Part shown: in pieces, positions 60,407-64,000 of the stretch | Layout of the letters: the number at the start of each line of letters is the position of its first letter | How positions within the stretch are numbered: position 1 is the stretch's first letter | Assembly: GCA_963780655.1 (NCBI GenBank) | Contig: CAWACP010000003.1 | Location: forward strand, 868,001 to 932,000 | Direction: 5' to 3' | DNA length: 64,000 bases | Source: CAWACP01 sp963780655 | Lineage (GTDB): Bacteria > Acidobacteriota > Terriglobia > Bryobacterales > Bryobacteraceae | The notes under the pieces: model-generated | Seen by the model: only the letters and a program-made list of their open reading frames with translations | Databases searched by the model: none | What the model was told of the DNA's origin: nothing | Translations under genes and position numbers: made by a program

Positions 60407-60992
60407 CGCGCCCTCCTTCCTGAAACCGGCGCGCCAGAACGCTCTTGATCCGGTGAATTTTCGTGGCGACGTTGCGCGCGGAGAGCCCGGTGATTTCGGC
60501 TATGGAGGCCGCGTCGAATCCTTCCAGATAAGCGAGCATCACCTGCCGGTCCAGCGGCTCGAGCTGTTGAACGAGTTCGAGAAGCCGGTCCAGACTGTGA
60601 CGGATGCCGGCAGCATCCTCGCCTTCCCCCCGGGCCGGGAGATTCTCCAATTCCTCGAGTCCAACCAGACTTAGCTTCCTGATCCGAATCTGCCGGGTTA
60701 CATGCGATGCCGCGGTGTTGTGCGCCACTCGATAAACCCACGTTCGCAGCGAGCACCGGTTACCGAACCTGGCAAGACTCTGCCATAGAGCGATCTGGAT
60801 TTCCTGCAACAGGTCGCGGCGCAACTCCGGGTCGGCTTCCCACGCGCGCGCCAGCCTCTCCAGCGCGAGCCCGTAGGCTAAGGCGACATGCTCGAAAAGG
60901 CTGTCCTGCCGGCTCGCCGATTCCACCATGGATGCGACTTGCTCCACATTCAAGGTAGTCTGCGGGCGGAGGATTTTCTTACAGCAGGGCAT
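60396..60992 (-). CDS. ECF sigma factor (sigma-70 family)
   Basis: A 198-residue sigma factor. Region 2 contains RRDLLQEIQIALWQSLARFG and SLRTWVYRVAHNTAASHV. Region 4 includes LEPLDRQVMLAYLEGFDAAS, then IAEITGLSARNVATKIHRIK. ECF type by size. ATG 60992 lies at the edge of the REPIN at 60992-61051; ATG 60929 is an alternative that would drop the first 21 residues, which contain CCKK and may come from repeat-adjacent DNA. The next gene is a membrane partner. No anti-sigma gene with a zinc motif is nearby. Confidence 0.9.
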   Translation of the reverse strand: MPCCKKILRPQTTLNVEQVASMVESASRQDSLFEHVALAYGLALERLARAWEADPELRRDLLQEIQIALWQSLARFGNRCSLRTWVYRVAHNTAASHVTRQIRIRKLSLVGLEELENLPARGEGEDAAGIRHSLDRLLELVQQLEPLDRQVMLAYLEGFDAASIAEITGLSARNVATKIHRIKSVLARRFQEGGRDGQ

Positions 60993-61051
60993 GCAGGCTA
61001 AAAGCCTGCTCTACTGTTCCCGGTCGGAAGTAGAGCAGGCTTTCAGCCTGC
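60992..61051. repeat. REPIN-like inverted pair of repeat family A
   Basis: Two family A hairpins face each other (60992-61013 and 61031-61051) around the spacer CTGTTCCCGGTCGGAAG. The right copy matches the single copies at 23303 and 24372. The same architecture recurs at 26961 and 63943. Confidence 0.85.
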
Positions 61052-61057
61052 GCGTAC

Positions 61058-61100
61058 CGAAAAACAAATCAGCCCTGCCCCCGTTTCCGGAAGCAGGGCT
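61058..61100 (-). terminator. Intrinsic terminator of the FecR-domain gene
   Basis: On the minus strand AGCCCTGC and GCAGGGCT (61093-61100 and 61071-61078) form a stem of 8 bases, followed by GATTTGTTTTT. It lies 26 bases after the FecR-domain stop, in the right orientation and position. Confidence 0.7.
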
Positions 61101-61125
61101 GTGGGAGGAGGAGGATGCGACCAGG

Positions 61126-62112
61126 TTAACGACGGCCGCCGAAGCCGCCGCCGTGGAAACCACCGCCGAACGATCCGGCGCGCATACCACCACTGCGGAA
61201 TCCGCCCGAACGGAACCCGCCGCGCGCTACAGAGCCGCCCCGGACTCCACCGCGCACCGCGGGCGCAACCGCGCCGTGGTGGTAAAAGCCGCCGACGCGC
61301 CTGCCGTAGAAGCCGCCATAGAACCCCGGCGCGTAGTTGTACGCGTACCAGGGCGAGAAGAATGGATACCCGAACGGCCCGTAGAAGAAGCCGTCACCGG
61401 GAACAAAGGCGTACATGCTGAACCAGGGATCCCAGTACCAGCCCGGTCCGCCCCATCCGCCGTTCACCACATACGTGCGGGCGGTTTCGGCGTTCGCTTC
61501 GGCCTGATACTCGGAGCGGAGCGCGCTCCACGCGTACAACTCGTCTCCAGTCGCCTTGCTGTCGAACTTCTGCGACTTCAGGTTCGCTGACGCCAGCAGC
61601 AGCTCGTGATTCTTCTTCAGTTCAACGTGCCGGTCACCGGCCACTACGTCAGCCTTGCCGTCGAACACGCGCACCATCGGGGTGGCTGCGTTGAACTCAT
61701 ACAAGCCCTGCTTATTCAGGGTTGTCGTGCTACCGGCATCGGCAACCTGGATGTGGTTCTCTTTGAAAATCTGATCCGCTTCCACCATGGCGTCGCCCCG
61801 GAGCACGCTGACGCGCGTGTCAAGCAAAGCCGTGGAATCGAGCCGGGCCTGGCTGTTGTCGCCAAGACGAAGCAGTACGCCGGGGTCCAGCAGCACTTCG
61901 GCCTTTCCCGAACCCGTGCTGATCACCCCCCCCTGCTCCACCTGCGCCGACCCGACCTGTTTCGAGGTCACGCTCAGGCCGTCGATCGCAACCTGCCCCT
62001 CCACATAATTCAGCGTTCCCGGCTGCGGAGGCACGGCAGCCGAGGCGGGTACGCACATCAGGACGCCCACCAGAGCGCCGCCAAATGTTTTCATGAACTT
62101 ACATCGGTTCAT
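61126..62112 (-). CDS. FecR-domain protein with Gly/Tyr/Phe-rich C-terminus
   Basis: A 328-residue secreted protein. The signal peptide is in residues 1-24 (KTFGGALVGVLMCVPASAA). A FecR-like beta-helix domain follows (about 30-180): LNYVEGQVAIDGLSVTSKQV, STGSGKAEVLLDPGVLLRLG, then FDGKADVVAGDRHVEL. The C-terminal third is rich in Gly, Tyr, Phe and Trp and ends with repeating GGF units. No FecI partner is adjacent, so the FecR domain may act structurally. ATG 62112 is chosen because AAGGGAAGC lies 1 to 5 bases upstream; 62127 is an alternative. Confidence 0.8.
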   Translation of the reverse strand: MNRCKFMKTFGGALVGVLMCVPASAAVPPQPGTLNYVEGQVAIDGLSVTSKQVGSAQVEQGGVISTGSGKAEVLLDPGVLLRLGDNSQARLDSTALLDTRVSVLRGDAMVEADQIFKENHIQVADAGSTTTLNKQGLYEFNAATPMVRVFDGKADVVAGDRHVELKKNHELLLASANLKSQKFDSKATGDELYAWSALRSEYQAEANAETARTYVVNGGWGGPGWYWDPWFSMYAFVPGDGFFYGPFGYPFFSPWYAYNYAPGFYGGFYGRRVGGFYHHGAVAPAVRGGVRGGSVARGGFRSGGFRSGGMRAGSFGGGFHGGGFGGRR

Positions 62113-62209
62113 AGCTTCCCTTTCCATCCACTATGTTGGATGTAGGATGCTTAAGGAACGGTGCACCACCTACCAGGGGTGGTTAGTAAAGAATGGTAAC
62201 GATACAGAT

Positions 62210-63067
62210 CTACTCAGGCGGCCGGACCAGCACGTTATCGATCAGGCGGACAGCGCCCACTCGAATGGCGCCGGCGAGGCGGACCGGGCCGCGGATGGCT
62301 TCCACCGGCCGCATCAGCACCGAATCGGCGACTTCGAAGTACTCGGGGACCACCGCTGGGTACCGCGCAAAAACGGCGGCCGCGGCAGCTTTCGCGCCGG
62401 CAGCCGACCTCTCGCCCGCCTCGATCCGCTTCGCCGCCGCGCACAGCGCTTCATACAACGCTATGGCCATGCGCCGCTCTTCCGGGTGGAGACGCGCGTT
62501 GCGGGAGCTGAGCGCCAGCCCATCGCTTTCGCGCACGGTAGGCACTTCCACGATCTCGATGGGAAGGTTCAGGTCGGCCGCCATGCGCCGGATGACGGCA
62601 AGCTGCTGCGCGTCCTTTTCACCGAAGTAAGCCCTGTCCGGCTGCATGATGTTGAACAGCTTGGCGACGACCGTGGCGACGCCGCGAAAGTGTCCCGGCC
62701 GGAAATGGCCCTCCATGAACTCTGTCACGCCGAGTACGTCGACGAAGGTCTGCGGCTCATGCGGGTACATCTCGTCGTGGGCCGGCGCGAATACCAACTG
62801 CGCGTCCCGGGCGGCCGCGAAAGCCACGTCGAGGTCGAGCGTCCGCGGATACTTCGCGAAGTCGGCGGGGTCGTTGAACTGAATCGGGTTGACGAAGACC
62901 GTGACAACGACGAAGTCGCAATCGGCTGCGGCGCGCTCGATCAGGCGGCCGTGTCCCTCATGCAACGCGCCCATGGTTGGAACGGCGCCGATCATTCGGC
63001 CGCGGCGTCGCTGAGCATCGAGCTCACGCCGCAGTTCGGGAATGTGGTGGATGACCGGAACATCCAT
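62210..63067 (-). CDS. panC: Pantothenate synthetase
   Basis: A 285-residue ATP-dependent ligase joining pantoate and beta-alanine. The nucleotide motif is VPTMGALHEGHGRLI, followed by VFVNPIQFND, the pantoate-binding FGEKDAQQLAVIRRMAADLN and ALSSRNARL. The start codon overlaps the panB stop by one base (TGATG on the minus strand), indicating coupling. Length is normal. Confidence 0.96.
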   Translation of the reverse strand: MDVPVIHHIPELRRELDAQRRRGRMIGAVPTMGALHEGHGRLIERAAADCDFVVVTVFVNPIQFNDPADFAKYPRTLDLDVAFAAARDAQLVFAPAHDEMYPHEPQTFVDVLGVTEFMEGHFRPGHFRGVATVVAKLFNIMQPDRAYFGEKDAQQLAVIRRMAADLNLPIEIVEVPTVRESDGLALSSRNARLHPEERRMAIALYEALCAAAKRIEAGERSAAGAKAAAAAVFARYPAVVPEYFEVADSVLMRPVEAIRGPVRLAGAIRVGAVRLIDNVLVRPPE

Positions 63068-63891
63068 CAGGGAAGCTTGCCGGCCGAGGCCTGGCGAGGG
63101 ACCGGGAACACACCGTTGCGCACTTCCTCGATGTACTCACGGGTCGCCGCCGCCACCATCTCGCCCAGTTCCGCGTAGCGCCGCGCGAACGGCGGCGAAT
63201 AGCCCCCGGAGAGACCGAACGCGTCGTAGCTCACCAACACCTGTCCGTCGCAGCCAGGGCCCGCGCCGATGCCGATGGTGGGCACGTCCAGCCGCGCCGT
63301 GACCGCGCCTGCAACCTCGTCCGGAACCGATTCCAGCACGATGGCGAAGACTCCGGCCTGCTCCAGCGCGAGCGCATCATCCAGCAGACGATCCGCGGCT
63401 TCCGGCGTTCGGGCCTGCCTGCGAAAACCGCTGAGCTGATGCACGCTTTGCGGAAGCAGACCGAGGTGGCCCATCACGGGAATGCCGATGGAGACCAGCC
63501 GGTCGATGGTTTCGAGAACGGGCCGGCCGCCTTCAATCTTCACCGCTGCCGCGCCGCCTTCCTGAATCAAACGGCCCGCGCCGCGCACGCTCTCGGGAAT
63601 GTCCATCTGCGCCGCCAGGAACGGCATGTCGGCGACTACCAGCGCGTGCTCCGTGGCACGGGCCACCGCTCCGGTGTGACGAACCATATCGTCGAGGGTC
63701 ACCGGTACGGTGGTCTCATAGCCGAGCACCACCATGCCGAGCGAATCGCCGACGAGCAGCACGTCGATGCCGGCCTGGTCCATGATGCGCGCAAACGCGG
63801 CATCGTAAGCGGTGAGCATGGCAATCTTCTCGCCGCGCCGCTTCTTCTCCGCGAGGTCGCGGATACGAATGCGCCTGGTGATTTCAGGCAT
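63067..63891 (-). CDS. panB: 3-methyl-2-oxobutanoate hydroxymethyltransferase
   Basis: A 274-residue TIM-barrel enzyme adding a hydroxymethyl group from methylene-tetrahydrofolate to 2-oxoisovalerate, the first step to pantothenate. The family motif IAMLTAYDAAFARIMDQAGI is followed by DVLLVGDSLGMVVLGYETTV, the metal-binding Glu in KIEGG, GIPVMGHLGLLPQSVHQL and IGIGAGPGCDGQVLV. The start is ATG 63891. 2-Oxoisovalerate comes from the valine pathway encoded elsewhere in this window. Confidence 0.97.
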   Translation of the reverse strand: MPEITRRIRIRDLAEKKRRGEKIAMLTAYDAAFARIMDQAGIDVLLVGDSLGMVVLGYETTVPVTLDDMVRHTGAVARATEHALVVADMPFLAAQMDIPESVRGAGRLIQEGGAAAVKIEGGRPVLETIDRLVSIGIPVMGHLGLLPQSVHQLSGFRRQARTPEAADRLLDDALALEQAGVFAIVLESVPDEVAGAVTARLDVPTIGIGAGPGCDGQVLVSYDAFGLSGGYSPPFARRYAELGEMVAAATREYIEEVRNGVFPVPRQASAGKLP

Positions 63892-63942
63892 GTGCTTGAT
63901 TCAATGGTAACGCGATGGGCAACCGACACGGATGGAAGAAAA

Positions 63943-63990
63943 CGCCTGCTCTACTTCCGACGAGAACAGTAGAGCAGGCCTTCGGCCTGC
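63943..63990. repeat. REPIN-like pair of repeat family A, left half truncated
   Basis: CGCCTGCTCTA (63943-63953) is the end of a family A hairpin facing a complete copy at 63970-63990 (GAGCAGGCCTTCGGCCTGC). The 16-base spacer reads as the complement of the CTGTTC...GGAAG spacer seen at 61014. It lies upstream of panB near the window edge. Confidence 0.8.
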
Positions 63991-64000
63991 GGTTTAAAGC

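Noticed and set aside
62160..62200. ACCACC/GGTGGT hairpin downstream of panC as terminator
   Set aside because: Stem of only 6 bases with no T-run on either strand.

Overview
The window looks like chromosomal DNA of an Acidobacteriota member, probably of the Solibacter/Bryobacter group. This is inferred from gene content, because no rRNA or other taxonomic marker is present. The DNA is GC-rich. It carries VWFA-related proteins of the type abundant in Acidobacteria, an ECF-like sigma factor with a partner Ser/Thr kinase, many TPR and secreted hypothetical proteins, and dense small palindromic intergenic repeats.

Layout. 1-4.2 kb: end of an M3 peptidase, then two minus-strand genes (TPR protein; zinc-finger protein with 51-residue tandem repeats). 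4.5-7.6 kb: roadblock protein, frameshifted GAF-GAF-sigma54 activator, STAS protein. 7.6-11.1 kb: EmrA/EmrB-type efflux pair and a small toxin-antitoxin pair. 11.1-15 kb (minus): LytS/LytTR two-component system with a two-gene ABC transporter, followed by a broken AbrB antitoxin. 15.2-18.8 kb: ECF-like sigma factor overlapping a 1015-residue multi-sensor kinase. 18.9-19.7 kb: UPF0175/PIN toxin-antitoxin pair. 20.7-26.9 kb: branched-chain amino-acid operon (leader peptide and terminator, ilvB, ilvN, ilvC, cimA). 27-31.2 kb (minus): tilS, ftsH, HAD phosphatase. 31.3-37 kb: FGGY kinase, KdsC-like phosphatase, ACT protein, tyrS, unknown gene. 37-38 kb: IS110 and group II intron-like debris plus a frameshifted zinc-ribbon gene. 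38-42.1 kb: secreted protein, DapA-family lyase, atpI-atpB-atpE, topoisomerase IB. 42.1-50.3 kb: TPR protein, miaA, a triple VWFA fusion and a single VWFA protein. 50.3-57 kb: PilZ-like protein, alcohol dehydrogenase, hypotheticals, PP2C phosphatase with Ser/Thr kinase. 57-60.9 kb: PNPOx-like gene divergent from a MocR regulator; ECF sigma with a membrane partner. 61-64 kb: FecR-domain protein and panB-panC.

How the genes fit together. The best-supported pathway is isoleucine/valine synthesis: cimA makes citramalate, and ilvBN and ilvC carry out the shared steps. The operon is preceded by a 42-codon leader with 13 Val/Leu/Ile codons and an intrinsic terminator, which is the architecture of transcription attenuation. 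panB-panC starts from 2-oxoisovalerate, a product of the same pathway.

Cautions. Frameshifts interrupt ilvB (two), the sigma54 activator and the zinc-ribbon gene, and probably the DUF2076-like gene. Nearly all fit one extra base, so base-calling error is a serious possibility. Three palindromic repeat families recur between genes; one family supplies stop codons for three genes, and a piece of another lies inside a coding region.
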